Source: Oscillospiraceae bacterium
GTDB taxonomy: Bacteria > Bacillota > Clostridia > Oscillospirales > Acutalibacteraceae
DNA length: 46,355 nt
Assembly (NCBI GenBank): GCA_015066465.1
Contig: SVOI01000013.1
Location: 1 to 46,355, forward strand
Direction of reading: 5' to 3'
Shown: piece after piece, positions 23,536 to 34,072 of the stretch
Layout: each line of letters opens with the position of its first letter
Position numbering within the stretch: the stretch's first letter is position 1
The notes under the pieces: generated by a model
What the model saw: only the letters and a program-made list of their open reading frames with translations
Database searches by the model: none
Told to the model about the DNA's origin: nothing
Made by a program: the position numbers and the translations under genes

Positions 23536-24339
23536 TCAATCTTCTAACATTTTAACAGATTCCCAAAGTTTGTCAAGTGTTTCGAGAGAAGAAGTTTTCA
23601 TATCTATGTTTTTTTCTTCTGCCAAACGCTCAACTTCAGTATATCTTCTCATAAATTTCATGGTAGCTCTTTCTAATGCACTCTCTGCATTACAGTCACA
23701 AAAACGAGCAACATTTACTACTGAGAAGAGCAAATCACCAAGTTCATCTTCGATTCTGTCTTTATTGTCAGAATTAAATACTTCTTTAAGCTCTTCTGTT
23801 TCTTCAAGCACCTTATTAAAGGCACCCTCAGCATCCGGCCAGTCGAAACCAGCTTTTTTTGCTTTTTTCTGAACCTTCTGAGCTTTCATAAGTGCTGGGA
23901 AAGTTTTTGGAATTGCCGCCATAGCTACACTTTGTGTCTCCTGGCTTTTTGTCTGCCTTTTAATATCATCCCAGTTGCTTAAAACCTCTTCTGTACTGTT
24001 TACAGTAACATCTGAGAAAACGTGTGGATGACGAATAATAAGCTTTTTGCATATTCCGTCAGTAACGTTATTTATATCAAAGTCACTATCTTCTTTTGAA
24101 ATCTGGGCGTGAAATACTACCTGTAAAAGTACATCACCCAATTCCTCTTCTAAAAGAACCTTATTTTCTGTATCGATAGCTTCTAACACTTCATAAGTTT
24201 CTTCTAAAAAATCTTCTCTTATTGATTTGTGATTCTGCTCCATATCCCAAGGGCATCCACCAGGAGAGCGAAGAATTTTCACAATTTCAACAAGGTCATT
24301 GAATGTATAGTTTTCTTTGAATTCAAAATTTACTGCCAT
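23536..24339 (-). CDS. mazG: MazG nucleoside triphosphate pyrophosphohydrolase (right-arm copy)
   Basis: 267 residues, same tandem-domain layout as the left copy: CPWD (29-32), EETYE (46-50), EELGDVL (65-71) and the second EETEEL/EDELGDLL set are all unchanged. Over the first ~220 nt I count about 19 differences from the left copy, of which only those in codons 2 and 12 change the protein. It lies 30 bp after the flippase gene in the native operon. Confidence 0.94.
   Translation of the reverse strand: MAVNFEFKENYTFNDLVEIVKILRSPGGCPWDMEQNHKSIREDFLEETYEVLEAIDTENKVLLEEELGDVLLQVVFHAQISKEDSDFDINNVTDGICKKLIIRHPHVFSDVTVNSTEEVLSNWDDIKRQTKSQETQSVAMAAIPKTFPALMKAQKVQKKAKKAGFDWPDAEGAFNKVLEETEELKEVFNSDNKDRIEDELGDLLFSVVNVARFCDCNAESALERATMKFMRRYTEVERLAEEKNIDMKTSSLETLDKLWESVKMLED
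23549..23576 (-). promoter_or_regulatory. Possible promoter for hup inside mazG 3' end (right arm)
   Basis: TTGACA, 16 bp, TAAAAT, identical to the left arm. Confidence 0.45.
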
Positions 24340-24369
24340 ATTTTACCTTCCTGACATAACAGATATATT

Positions 24370-26163
24370 TTACCCTAAAAGTTTATATTTTTCAAGTATT
24401 TCTGCGATTTTTTCTCCTTTTGGGAGCATTAAAATATCATCTTTTACAATTGTTTTAGAAACGAGTATACAAACTGCATAAACAACCACTGCAATTATTA
24501 TTGAAATGATACAAGCAACTGTTTCACCGTTTAATCTGCTATCAGGAGAACCGAACACTAAATATCTGCTTATAAGCTCATATCCACCCCACGCAGCAGC
24601 ACCACAAAGTAGTGAAGATATAAGTGGTTTTATAAATCCTTTACTCCAATCAAGCTTAATTCCAGTTTCTTTTTTAAGAACTATATAATCGTAAATAATG
24701 CAGAACAAGTAGAACATTCCCGTACCAAAAACTGCACCCTTTATATTTATTTCAGGAATACCAATCAAAACATAGTTAAGACCGATTTTAATAACACAAC
24801 CAAGTGCTAAAGCTTTTGCCGGTACATCTGCTCTGCCTATTGCCTGTAAAATATTTGTAAGTGGTGATGATATTGTTAAAATAACCATCATAAGACCATA
24901 AAGAGCTAAAACTGGAGCTGCAACCGCAATGCCAGATTCATTTTCACTACCTTTATAAAGGAGTGTATAAATAGGCTCTGCAAGCACAAAGAAGCCAACA
25001 CCTGCTGGTAAAGCAAATAACATACAAATTCTGAAAATAGTGTTTATTGTATTCCCCGCAAGCTTAAAATCCTTTTTTGCCATTGCAGAAGAAATAACAG
25101 GAATTGCACTTACGCCTAAAGTCATCATTATAGTAGGTATTAAATTCCTTAAATCAAGTGTTGTATCATAAGCACCGTAAAGGAAGGTGTGAATATTTTC
25201 TTTTGCCACTTCTGCTGAAGTTATAGAGTCCCCATACATACCCATTATAACGTCATAACCTGTTGCTACAACGGATTTAAGTCTGTTCTGAATCATAGCA
25301 GCATCAATAAAGTTTGTAACGTTAAGCACTAATGAGCTTATTGCTGTAGGAACTGCTATTGCAACAATATCCTTCATTGTTGATTTTTTAGGTTGTGCTA
25401 ATGGTGAATTTATAAGCATTTCTTTTGTTATGCCGTCACTGTTTTTCCTGAAATGATGTTTTATAACAACATAAACAGTTCCCATCACAGTACCTAACGT
25501 AACACCTAAAACTGCACCTGCTGCTGCAAGAGCATAAACTATTGCACCATCTGCTTCTGTTTTCACTTCAAAACCAAAAACTGAACCTGTTGCCTCTACC
25601 TGCTTAACAGCATAATCGAGTGCAACATAAGAAAGTGAAAGGCCAAAAATAAGCTTACCTAAAGACTCAAGCACCTGAGAAATTGCAGTAGGATACATAT
25701 TATTAAGACCTTCGTAATAACCACGATAGGTACTCATAATACAACAGAAAAGAACACAAGGAGCAATGCAGAAAACTGCGTAAACAGAAAGTGGTGAAAG
25801 AGCTATTTTTGTTACATAATAATCTGCAAACAGCATAAGAAATGCCGTGCCTATCACACCAAGGCCTAAAAATAACGGAAAGGTTACTTTAAACACTTGT
25901 TTTACATCACGATATTTACCGAGAGCAACATTTTTTGAAACTATTGCAGAAACCGCAACTGGAAGACCTGCCATAGATATAGCATAAACAGGTGTATAGA
26001 TATTGTAAGCAGATGCAAAATAGCCACGACCTAATGAGCCTATTATACCAGTAAGTGGAATTTTATAAATTGCACCTATAATCTTAACAAGTGCTGTTGC
26101 TACAACTAATACCATAGCACCATTAAGAACATTTTGTTTCTTTATAGCTTTTTCGTTAGCCAA
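24370..26163 (-). CDS. yabM: Lipid-linked polysaccharide flippase, YabM/SpoVB/MurJ type (complete copy)
   Basis: 597 residues with about 14 hydrophobic helices, typical of MOP-superfamily flippases that translocate undecaprenyl-linked cell-wall or spore precursors. The N-terminus QNVLNGAMVLVVATALVKII and the segment AYNIYTPVYAISMAGLPVAV (helices 1-2) are characteristic of the SpoVB/YabM branch. Adjacent mazG and hup match the Bacillus yabM-yabN neighbourhood. It starts 13 bp after the uridine kinase stop behind AAGGTGGTGAC. Which of the SpoVB-family roles it plays is not decidable here. Confidence 0.88.
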   Translation of the reverse strand: MANEKAIKKQNVLNGAMVLVVATALVKIIGAIYKIPLTGIIGSLGRGYFASAYNIYTPVYAISMAGLPVAVSAIVSKNVALGKYRDVKQVFKVTFPLFLGLGVIGTAFLMLFADYYVTKIALSPLSVYAVFCIAPCVLFCCIMSTYRGYYEGLNNMYPTAISQVLESLGKLIFGLSLSYVALDYAVKQVEATGSVFGFEVKTEADGAIVYALAAAGAVLGVTLGTVMGTVYVVIKHHFRKNSDGITKEMLINSPLAQPKKSTMKDIVAIAVPTAISSLVLNVTNFIDAAMIQNRLKSVVATGYDVIMGMYGDSITSAEVAKENIHTFLYGAYDTTLDLRNLIPTIMMTLGVSAIPVISSAMAKKDFKLAGNTINTIFRICMLFALPAGVGFFVLAEPIYTLLYKGSENESGIAVAAPVLALYGLMMVILTISSPLTNILQAIGRADVPAKALALGCVIKIGLNYVLIGIPEINIKGAVFGTGMFYLFCIIYDYIVLKKETGIKLDWSKGFIKPLISSLLCGAAAWGGYELISRYLVFGSPDSRLNGETVACIISIIIAVVVYAVCILVSKTIVKDDILMLPKGEKIAEILEKYKLLG

Positions 26164-26176
26164 TTAAGTCACCACC

Positions 26177-27100
26177 TTAGAATTTAACAAACTCTCTCAT
26201 AAGTGAATTTTCAGGAATATATTTTTTATCAATGCTTGGGAATTTCTCGAGATTTCTTATAAGTCTTTGTGCTTCCTTATAAAAACCTGAATCATTTTTC
26301 ACTTCCTTAAGAAGCTTTATTGCAGTATCCTTTAAAACACAGGTTTCATAAAGATGAATTGTGTTTATTTTAACGTCTGCATTATGTCTGTATGGGAAAA
26401 GATATGTATCTTCGCCATAACGTACAGTCACCCACATTTCGAGTGTTCTTTCAACCGAGTTCCCTCTGAAATTATAATCTCTTACAAGCCTTCTGACAAA
26501 GCGCATATTACGTTTATTAAGCACAATTTCTTTGCCATTGTCATAAATTCTTGAAGAAACATTTATGTAGATTTTAAAAAGTCTTTCACTTGGTAATTCC
26601 TTTGTAATAATAGGATTAAGAGCGTGAAGACCTTCAACAATAATAACTTCTCTGTTTTGAATTTTAATGTGATTAAATTCTTCTTTCCTTTTTCCTGTTA
26701 AGAAGTCAAATTCAGGAATATCTGCTTCACCAGTTTCTAAAATCTGTTTCATTACTTCATAAAAGAATGGAATATCTAAAGCGTGAACAGTTTCAAAGTC
26801 AGGTGTACCATCAGGGAAGCGTGGAGCATCACAGTTATTAAGATAGAAATCATCAAGAGAAATCGCATAACTGTTAACACCGTTTTTCTTTAATGCTTCT
26901 CTTATTTTTTTAGCAGTTGTAGTTTTACCAGCAGAGCTTGGACCTGCAAGCATAATAATTTCAATCTTTTCATTTTCTGCTACTTTCTTTGCGATATTTT
27001 CAATAATTCTGTTATATCTGCCCTCGCAAAGCTCAACAAACGTAGCTGGACTACTTGCTTTCTGCTGAATGTACTGAAGATTATTATTTATATTTGACAT
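26177..27100 (-). CDS. Uridine/nucleoside kinase-like P-loop protein
   Basis: A 307-residue phosphoribulokinase/uridine kinase family member. Walker A is GPSSAGKTT (53-61), SLDDFYLNN near 80-88 is the substrate-binding/catalytic aspartate region, and EGLHALNP near 153-160 matches the family's EG(I/L)HAL motif. It lacks the N-terminal TGS-like domain present in the longer Clostridia nucleoside kinases, so it is the short form. It is in a tight operon, 12 bp after hemZ. Substrate may be uridine/cytidine or another small molecule. Confidence 0.82.
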   Translation of the reverse strand: MSNINNNLQYIQQKASSPATFVELCEGRYNRIIENIAKKVAENEKIEIIMLAGPSSAGKTTTAKKIREALKKNGVNSYAISLDDFYLNNCDAPRFPDGTPDFETVHALDIPFFYEVMKQILETGEADIPEFDFLTGKRKEEFNHIKIQNREVIIVEGLHALNPIITKELPSERLFKIYINVSSRIYDNGKEIVLNKRNMRFVRRLVRDYNFRGNSVERTLEMWVTVRYGEDTYLFPYRHNADVKINTIHLYETCVLKDTAIKLLKEVKNDSGFYKEAQRLIRNLEKFPSIDKKYIPENSLMREFVKF

Positions 27101-27112
27101 ACTCTACACCCC

Positions 27113-28585
27113 TTATTTAATAGGATATTCCTTAAAAAATGTATTTATTCTGTCTTTTCTTTCTATTTGCTCTGTGAAACGAGAAATATACTCAAACGGA
27201 AATTTAAAATTAAAAATTCTTTCTATTTGTTTTCCGTCTGGTTCTTTTAGTTTGGTTACACTACCAGCACCAACTGATAAAACAGTCTGGCACTCGCTCA
27301 TCATATAAACGTTATAATAACATTCCTTGTTTTCTTTGCACCAGCCAACGTTTTCTAAATTACCTAAAGATTTACTCTGGCGATACATATAATACGACTT
27401 ATATCCGCACTCTGTAAGGCGAGAATTTGCATACTCGACCATATCGCTCGTAATAGTGGCATCAAGCCCACTCTTTTCATCTTCGGTAACAATAGTAGAT
27501 GACCTTTTCAAAGACAACGTATGAACAGTAATATTTTCAGGATTTAAAGAAAGTGCTTTTTCAATACTGTTTTTAAAGCCTTCGACAGTATCAGTAGGAA
27601 GCCCCGCAATTAAATCCATATTAATTACATCGAATCCGGTTTCCCGTGCTAAGTTATATTTTTCAACAGTTTCTTCAGCAGAGTGACATCTGCCGATTTC
27701 TTTTAAAACAGAATCATTGAAAGTCTGTGGATTAATACTTATTCTGTTTACATTATGCTTTTTCAGAACTTCTAACTTTTCTTTTGTTATTGTGTCGGGT
27801 CTGCCCGCTTCAACTGTATATTCAATACATCTTGATAAATCAAAGTCATTTTCAATTTCAGTTAAAATTACGTCTAACTGCTCGTGAGTAAGCGTTGTAG
27901 GTGTGCCACCACCCCAATAAACACTTTTTAAATAAAGATCGTTTTTCTTACTGAGTTCTGCAGTAGCCTTTAACTCTTCACAAAGCTTTTCTACATACTG
28001 TGGAATTAAATCCCTTGCTTTTTCATTTGAAATTGAATGAGAAACGAATGAGCAATAACTACACCTTGTAGGGCAATATGGAATAGAAATATATAAACTA
28101 AAAGAATCACCCTCTGCCGAGTTTATAATTCTTTCTTCCATTTTTGCTACGTTAAACGCAAGTTCAGCCTTTTTAGGCTTTGCAAGGTATTTTTCTACGA
28201 AACGTGTAACTGCCTTTTCTTCGCCCACTTCATTTATAATAGTCGCCATAAGCTTTGATGGTCTTACGCCAGTTACAATACCCCAGTTTGGTTTAAAGTT
28301 AAATTCACTTATGAATTGCTCTAAAACCATACCTGCTAAATAAAGCTCGGCTTCACCGTCTGTTATATTAAAATATTCTTTTTTATTCTTATATTCTTTA
28401 CCGCCAAATGAAAACTCAGAAATAAGCGTTGTTTTTTCGTTTTCCTCTTGCTTTTCTGTGTAAAGATAATCCCCAGTAAGCTCACCTTTTTCTTTTAAAA
28501 CAAGAATTTTTTGAAACGGCAAAAACAATCTTATTACATTTTCTATTTCATAGTGGTAAGAGTGTGAAATACAAAATACCGTCAT
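27113..28585 (-). CDS. hemZ: Radical SAM coproporphyrinogen dehydrogenase-like HemZ
   Basis: A 490-residue radical SAM protein. The 4Fe-4S binding CPTRCSYC motif is at 171-178 (C171, C175, C178), followed by YWGGGTPTTL and the TVEAGRPDT and RISINPQTF motifs of the HemN/HemZ family. The 160-residue N-terminal extension is characteristic of HemZ rather than HemN. HemZ is usually described as acting in anaerobic porphyrin synthesis, though many Clostridia carrying it lack haem synthesis, so its real reaction here is open. It overlaps the upstream MBL gene by 4 bp. Confidence 0.9.
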   Translation of the reverse strand: MTVFCISHSYHYEIENVIRLFLPFQKILVLKEKGELTGDYLYTEKQEENEKTTLISEFSFGGKEYKNKKEYFNITDGEAELYLAGMVLEQFISEFNFKPNWGIVTGVRPSKLMATIINEVGEEKAVTRFVEKYLAKPKKAELAFNVAKMEERIINSAEGDSFSLYISIPYCPTRCSYCSFVSHSISNEKARDLIPQYVEKLCEELKATAELSKKNDLYLKSVYWGGGTPTTLTHEQLDVILTEIENDFDLSRCIEYTVEAGRPDTITKEKLEVLKKHNVNRISINPQTFNDSVLKEIGRCHSAEETVEKYNLARETGFDVINMDLIAGLPTDTVEGFKNSIEKALSLNPENITVHTLSLKRSSTIVTEDEKSGLDATITSDMVEYANSRLTECGYKSYYMYRQSKSLGNLENVGWCKENKECYYNVYMMSECQTVLSVGAGSVTKLKEPDGKQIERIFNFKFPFEYISRFTEQIERKDRINTFFKEYPIK

Positions 28586-29223
28586 ATTCTCTTTTTTCTC
28601 AAATATCTGTTTCTAACTCTTTCGCTACCAATGGTAGTAGAAATATTGTGACCTGTGTAAACATCGTAATCATCAGATAGAAGCATAAGCTTCTCAACAG
28701 AGTCAAGGAGTTCGTTTAAATTACCACCCCAGAGGTCAGTTCTGCCAACTGTGAGTTTAAAAAGTGTATCACCTGAGAAAAGGAATTTTTCTTCATCACA
28801 GATGTAACAAACACCACCTAAAGAGTGACCAGGAGTTTCAAGCACTCTGAATTTTTTACTACCTATTTCAAACTCATCGTTTTCTTTCACCAAAACGTCG
28901 GGCTTAAACTTTTCAAATGAAGCGCCAAAATAGTCAGCAACGTTCTTTTGGGAGTCCTCTGTTAAAATTGCATCTTTTTCACCAATTACAATTTTTGCCT
29001 CTGGATACTTTTCTTTAAACTTCTTTACACCTGCAATGTGGTCAAAGTGACCGTGAGTGCAAAGAATATATTTTAACTTTTCAATTCCTGCTTCTTTTAT
29101 TTCTTTTAATAATTCTTCAGAAAATCCGCCGACGTCTAAAACTGCACCGACTTTTGTAGTTTCGTCGCAAATTATATAGCAATTTGCCTCTACGTCACCT
29201 AAAGGTAATCTTTTAATATACAT
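28582..29223 (-). CDS. MBL-fold metallohydrolase (glyoxalase II-like, YqgX type)
   Basis: A 213-residue metallo-beta-lactamase fold protein. The metal-binding THGHFDH is at 56-62, with further ligands in ETPGHSLGGVC, LFSGDTLF and the C-terminal YTGHNISTT. It is shorter than true GloB and lacks its C-terminal glutathione-binding domain, so it belongs to the broad YcbL/YqgX group. It is often linked with relA-dtd-hemZ in Clostridia, as here. The natural thioester substrate is unknown. Confidence 0.87.
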   Translation of the reverse strand: MYIKRLPLGDVEANCYIICDETTKVGAVLDVGGFSEELLKEIKEAGIEKLKYILCTHGHFDHIAGVKKFKEKYPEAKIVIGEKDAILTEDSQKNVADYFGASFEKFKPDVLVKENDEFEIGSKKFRVLETPGHSLGGVCYICDEEKFLFSGDTLFKLTVGRTDLWGGNLNELLDSVEKLMLLSDDYDVYTGHNISTTIGSERVRNRYLRKKRI

Positions 29224-29229
29224 AATTAA

Positions 29230-29685
29230 TTAACCTAACCATAAATCTGTATCATAAGTAATTGTAACTGGACCATCATTAATTAAAGCGACCTTCATAT
29301 CTGCCCCGAAAACACCTTTTTTAACTGCCTTTACACCATTCTTTAAAAGCTCTTCACAGAAATATTCGTAAAGTCTGTTAGCGTTTTCAGGCTCTTCGCT
29401 ATTTATAAAAGATGGTCTGTTACCTTTTTTGCAATCAGCACAAAGAGTAAACTGTGAAACAGCAAGTATTTCGCCACCGATGTCATTAACAGACAAATTC
29501 ATTTTGCCATTTTCATCTTCAAATACTCTTAAAGATGCCGTTTTTCTTGCAAGAAGCTCTGCTTCTTTTTCTGTGTCACCTTTCATAACACCTAAAAGGA
29601 GCATATACCCTTTTTCAATAGATGAAATTAATTCACCATCTACTGTTACACTTGCTTCTTTAACTCTTTGAATTACCGCTTTCAT
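29230..29685 (-). CDS. dtd: D-aminoacyl-tRNA deacylase
   Basis: A 151-residue proofreading enzyme that removes D-amino acids (and glycine from tRNA-Ala) from tRNA. The two signature motifs are SQFTL (77-81) and the NDGPVTI segment near 136-142, containing the Gly-cisPro pair of the chiral selector. Length is the family norm. Its start overlaps the last base of the relA stop, so the two are coupled. It starts [15 protein letters not shown], typical of Dtd. Confidence 0.96.
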   Translation of the reverse strand: MKAVIQRVKEASVTVDGELISSIEKGYMLLLGVMKGDTEKEAELLARKTASLRVFEDENGKMNLSVNDIGGEILAVSQFTLCADCKKGNRPSFINSEEPENANRLYEYFCEELLKNGVKAVKKGVFGADMKVALINDGPVTITYDTDLWLG

Positions 29686-31889
29686 CAGTTGGTTCTCCTT
29701 GTAATATCTATAACGCCCTGAACATTTTTGAGTCTTGAAATAAGAACGTTAAGTGAATCTGTGCTTCTTACAGTTACAGTAATAAATACAGTACCTCTGC
29801 CGCCCTTTTCACCACGGGTGTTAACTGCATTAATCATAATTCTCATTTCTGCTAAAACATTCGCAATATCTGCCATAATAAATGCGCTTGGCTCGCATAA
29901 AACCGCAATAGTAGCGTTAAATTCTTTTGTTTCTGTACCTGCACTCCACGAAGCATCTACCCAACGGTATGGCTCAGGAGCATTTTCAATAACCTGTGGC
30001 ACGTTAGGGCAGTCACGCTTATGAATTGACACACCGTGACCCCTTGTAATGAAACCTATAATTTCATCGCCTGGAATTGGCGCACAGCAACGTGAAAGCT
30101 TAATAAGACAGTTATCAATACCCTCAACAATAACGCCTTCGCCTTTTGCACGTTTTACAGGTTTAGTTTCTTCAACAACCTTAATTGGCTCTGGTTGTTT
30201 TTGTGAAGCTAATCTGTGATATTCTTCTCTTATATATGGAAGAAGTCTTGAAATAGGAATACCACCATAACCAATAGCCGCAAAGAAATCTTCTTCAGTA
30301 TTACAATGCTGTCTTTCTTTAAGCTTTGTAATAATTGTTGCCATTTCTTCATCAGTAAAATGCAATTTGTTTCGTCTTATTTCTCTTTCTAACTGCAATC
30401 TACCTTCAGCGATATTCTCTTCTCGACGTTCCTTTTTAAACCATGAACGAATTTTGGTTTTCGCACCACTTGTTTTAACAATAGAAAGCCAGTCACGGCT
30501 TGGCCCTTTACCTGGTTGTGATGACGTGAGAACTTCAACAATTTCACCAGTTTTAACCTGATAATCAATAGGAACTATTTTACCATTGACCTTAGCACCC
30601 ACCATTTTAGCACCAATAGCCGAGTGAATAGCATAAGCAAAGTCAATAACCGTAGCGCCAGACGGAAGATTTATAACGTCACCCTTTGGGGTGAAAACGA
30701 AAACTTCTTCAGGGACTAAATCACTTTTTATTGTTCTTACAATATCTTTTACGTCATCTGCTTCTTTTTGTGCATCAAGAAGCTGACGAATCCACGCAAG
30801 TCTTTCTTCAAACTTAGCAGTACCATTAAGACCTAATTTATATTTCCAGTGAGCAGCAATACCGAACTCAGCAGTTTTGTGCATATCCCACGTTCTAATC
30901 TGAACTTCAAAAGGAATAGCCGCTCTGCCGATAACTGTAGTGTGAAGTGACTGATACATATTAGGTTTTGGGGTAGAAATATAATCTTTAAATCTACCTG
31001 GAATTGGTGTAAACATATCGTGAATAATACCAAGACAGTCATAGCACTGAATAGTATTATCAACAATAATTCTTACTGCATACACATCATAGATTTCATT
31101 GAACTCTTTATTTTGCATATACATTTTTCTGTATATACCATGAACAGATTTTATTCTGCCTTCAATAGTAACGTCAGGAACTACTTCTGCTACTCTGTCG
31201 TGAATCTGTTTTTTAATGGTTTCAAGAAATTCTTTATATGAACGACCCTGACTCGAAAGATTATCTTCAATCTCTTTATAGCCTATTGGGTCAAGGTAGC
31301 TTATTGCTCTGTCTTCAAGCTCTTCTTTCATTGCCCTGATACCTAATCTGTGAGCAATAGGAGCATAGATTTCGAGTGTTTCAAGAGCTTTGTCACGACG
31401 TTTCTGAGGAGCAACAAAGTTCAAGGTTCTTATATTGTGAAGTCTGTCAGCAAGTTTTACGATTATTATTCTTATATCCTGCGACATAGCAAGAAGCATT
31501 TTTCTTACGTTTTCTGCTTGTTGTTCTTCTTTATCTTTGATATCTAAAGGCACTTTACCGAGTTTTGTAAGACCATCTACAAGATGAGTGATTTCTTCAC
31601 CAAAAATCTCGTCAAGCTCTTCTAAAGTCAAATCAGTATCTTCAACTGTATCGTGTAATAACGCCGCAACTACGGATGCACAATCCATACCGTAATCAAG
31701 AACAATTTTCGCAACGGATACAGGGTGGATTATATAAGGCTCACCAGATGAACGCTTTTGTTCTTTATGCTTTTCATTAGCAAGTTCAAACGCTTTGTCA
31801 AGCATAAGAAGTTCATCTTCTTTAAACTGAGCACTTGCCTGTTCTCTTAAATCTTCATACATAATTTTTACTGATGTATTATCCTCCAC
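29685..31889 (-). CDS. relA: Bifunctional (p)ppGpp synthetase/hydrolase (RSH)
   Basis: 734 residues controlling the stringent response. The hydrolase domain has HPVSVA (H55), HD at 79-80 and ED at 83-84, all metal-site residues. The synthetase domain around 230-350 carries the YQSLHT motif and the conserved VYAVRII segment. TGS follows near 390-450 ([18 protein letters not shown]), then a zinc-finger-like CC motif and a C-terminal ACT domain. Both active sites look intact. The GTG start is supported by AAAGGAGG 8 bp upstream. It is second in the recJ-led operon. Confidence 0.95.
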   Translation of the reverse strand: MEDNTSVKIMYEDLREQASAQFKEDELLMLDKAFELANEKHKEQKRSSGEPYIIHPVSVAKIVLDYGMDCASVVAALLHDTVEDTDLTLEELDEIFGEEITHLVDGLTKLGKVPLDIKDKEEQQAENVRKMLLAMSQDIRIIIVKLADRLHNIRTLNFVAPQKRRDKALETLEIYAPIAHRLGIRAMKEELEDRAISYLDPIGYKEIEDNLSSQGRSYKEFLETIKKQIHDRVAEVVPDVTIEGRIKSVHGIYRKMYMQNKEFNEIYDVYAVRIIVDNTIQCYDCLGIIHDMFTPIPGRFKDYISTPKPNMYQSLHTTVIGRAAIPFEVQIRTWDMHKTAEFGIAAHWKYKLGLNGTAKFEERLAWIRQLLDAQKEADDVKDIVRTIKSDLVPEEVFVFTPKGDVINLPSGATVIDFAYAIHSAIGAKMVGAKVNGKIVPIDYQVKTGEIVEVLTSSQPGKGPSRDWLSIVKTSGAKTKIRSWFKKERREENIAEGRLQLEREIRRNKLHFTDEEMATIITKLKERQHCNTEEDFFAAIGYGGIPISRLLPYIREEYHRLASQKQPEPIKVVEETKPVKRAKGEGVIVEGIDNCLIKLSRCCAPIPGDEIIGFITRGHGVSIHKRDCPNVPQVIENAPEPYRWVDASWSAGTETKEFNATIAVLCEPSAFIMADIANVLAEMRIMINAVNTRGEKGGRGTVFITVTVRSTDSLNVLISRLKNVQGVIDITRRTN

Positions 31890-31925
31890 GCCTGTTTCCT
31901 CCTTTCGTAAACAATTATCAATTAA

Positions 31926-33956
31926 TTATAATAAACTCTTGTAAATACCAGACTCTGTGAGTTCTACTTTTTTCGACTCTGTCGGCAATAAATATTTACC
32001 GTTTTCGTAATTTATAACACCAAGCTCTATGAACATATCAAGGGCAATTTTCAAAGCAGAAAGTTTTTCTTCTTTGAAGCCTAATCTATAACATAAAATT
32101 TCTTCACCAGAAGAAAAGCCGTTGTTTGCTCTTAAATATTTATACACAGAGCCACAGAAATCACGGTCTGGTAAAAGCTTTTGCTTCTGTTCGGGTGACA
32201 ACGTATCGCCTCGACGGAAACTCTCATAAAGTGAAAGACTCTTCTGAACCTCATCGTCATCTACTTCACTCAATTTTATATCTTTTACCTGTATGCTTAC
32301 CTTAACTTCACCCATATATTCATTTTGTGTAAGTCTTACAGCCAAATCTACAGTATCAGAAGTAGTAAATGGAAAATCTTCTGGTGCTACCGAGAAGAGC
32401 ATAACTGGTAAGCTTACGCCGTTTTTATTAACTGTAAGTCTTATATGCTTATTACTACCAACCGGCTGAATACCCGTAATTTTCATATTGAAAAGACCAA
32501 AAAGCGGTTGCGGATTTTCTGCACCGAATGGCTCTAAAATATTTAAAACAGAAAGCATCTCAAGATTTATAGATGCAGGGTTTAATTTGCAATCTAATTT
32601 TAAAACAGGAAGAATTTCTTCGAGTGTTTCTGCATATTCGTTTATTTTCTTTCTGAATTCATCTATTTTGTCAGTTTCAACTGTCATACCAGCAGCTAAT
32701 TTATGCCCGCCGAATTGCACTAAAATATCTTTACAAAAACTAAGCGCATCATAAAGCGAGAAGCCATCGATACTTCTACCGCTACCCTTTGCCACGTCGC
32801 CTGATTTTGAAATAACAATACACGGCTTACCATATTTTTCACAAAGACGTGAAGCAACAATACCAATTACGCCCTGATGCCAGTTTTCGCCATCAACCAC
32901 AATTACCTTAGAGAATTTTATTTCAGGGTGGCTTTCTATATAACTCTCAGCAAATTCTGTAATTCCACTTTCAGTTGATTGTCTCTCTGAATTCGCTGCT
33001 GAAATTTCTGATGCTAAAAGTGAAGCTTCGTCACTATCATCTGTAAGCAAGAGCTTTATTGCTCTTTCAGCAGAACCCATTCTTCCTGCGGCGTTTATTC
33101 TTGGTGCAATTCTGAATGCGGCATTCATAGAAGTCATATTTTTAGTAGCACCAGACTCATCTATTAATGCCTTTAAGCCTTTTCTTAACGTGCCACTTTG
33201 GAGTGCATCATTTAAAACTGCAAGACCAGCCCTTACCAATATACGATTTTCACCTTTTAATGCTACAATATCTGCAATAGTACCTATTGCTAAAATATCG
33301 CCGTACGCTTCTAATAAATCATAAACGTCGCAATCAGCTAAAGCAGAAACCAATTTAAACGCTACGCCGACACCAGCCCACTCACGAAAATCCATTTCAC
33401 AATCTTTTCTGTGTGGGTCAACCACTGCAACAGCATCTGGCAAAACGTCGCCAGCCTGATGGTGGTCGGTTACGACTACGTCAATATTTAGTTCTTTTGC
33501 TTTCTCTATTTCTTCTATTGCAGAAATACCATTATCAACTGTGATAATAAGCTTTGTGCCACGTTCTTTTAAAGCTTCTATTGCAGAAACGTTCATACCA
33601 TACCCTTCACCTGCTCTGTCCGGTATGTAATAATCTACATTAGCGCCAGCGCCAGAAAGATATGAGTAAAGTAATGCCGTTGATGTAACACCGTCAGCAT
33701 CATAGTCACCGAAAATCGTGATTTTTTCACCTTCGTCTATAGCAGACTTAATCCTTTCACAAGCCTTTTCCATATCAGGAAGTGTAAAAGGGTCACAAAT
33801 ATCGGTATCATATAAAAAGCTTTCAACTAAAAATTCATCTGTAAAGCCACGTGCAACTAAAAGATAAGCAACAAAAGGGTCAACGCCACAGTTTTCTGCA
33901 ATATCTGCTGCTAAATCTTTATCGCACTTGTTTACAATCCATTTCTTTCGATTCAA
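31926..33956 (-). CDS. recJ: Single-stranded-DNA-specific exonuclease RecJ
   Basis: A 676-residue DHH/DHHA1 phosphoesterase that degrades ssDNA 5' to 3' in recombination and mismatch repair. GDYDADGVTS (83-92) and DHH (164-166) are the Mn-binding motifs. DHHA1 carries GSGRSIDGFSLYDAL and GGHKLAAGMT. An OB-fold segment follows and about 100 extra C-terminal residues complete it. The TTG start is preceded by GGGTGAT. It heads the operon running through relA, dtd, MBL, hemZ, kinase, yabM, mazG and hup, from a promoter just upstream. Confidence 0.95.
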   Translation of the reverse strand: MNRKKWIVNKCDKDLAADIAENCGVDPFVAYLLVARGFTDEFLVESFLYDTDICDPFTLPDMEKACERIKSAIDEGEKITIFGDYDADGVTSTALLYSYLSGAGANVDYYIPDRAGEGYGMNVSAIEALKERGTKLIITVDNGISAIEEIEKAKELNIDVVVTDHHQAGDVLPDAVAVVDPHRKDCEMDFREWAGVGVAFKLVSALADCDVYDLLEAYGDILAIGTIADIVALKGENRILVRAGLAVLNDALQSGTLRKGLKALIDESGATKNMTSMNAAFRIAPRINAAGRMGSAERAIKLLLTDDSDEASLLASEISAANSERQSTESGITEFAESYIESHPEIKFSKVIVVDGENWHQGVIGIVASRLCEKYGKPCIVISKSGDVAKGSGRSIDGFSLYDALSFCKDILVQFGGHKLAAGMTVETDKIDEFRKKINEYAETLEEILPVLKLDCKLNPASINLEMLSVLNILEPFGAENPQPLFGLFNMKITGIQPVGSNKHIRLTVNKNGVSLPVMLFSVAPEDFPFTTSDTVDLAVRLTQNEYMGEVKVSIQVKDIKLSEVDDDEVQKSLSLYESFRRGDTLSPEQKQKLLPDRDFCGSVYKYLRANNGFSSGEEILCYRLGFKEEKLSALKIALDMFIELGVINYENGKYLLPTESKKVELTESGIYKSLL

Positions 33957-33986
33957 AAAATATCACCCGATTTTAAATTACATTAT

Positions 33987-34016
33987 ATTATAACATTTTT
34001 TAGTAGTGATTGTAAA
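33987..34016 (-). promoter_or_regulatory. Promoter of the recJ-relA-...-hup operon
   Basis: On the minus strand TTTACA, 18 bp, TATAAT, 31 bp before the recJ TTG start. Confidence 0.75.
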
Positions 34017-34072
34017 GAGTTAAATTAGTTAGCATTGTAGAGGGCTAACCTTTGGTTTCCCGTGAAGAAATG

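Larger units (their letters stand above)
15079..25287 (-). repeat. Right arm of the large imperfect inverted duplication
   Basis: Mirror image of 1-8783. It contains two insertions relative to the left arm (dcd plus GNAT, and a MITE) and appears contiguous with the native housekeeping operon on its outer side. The end at 25287 is only where the left arm is cut by the window. Confidence 0.9.
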
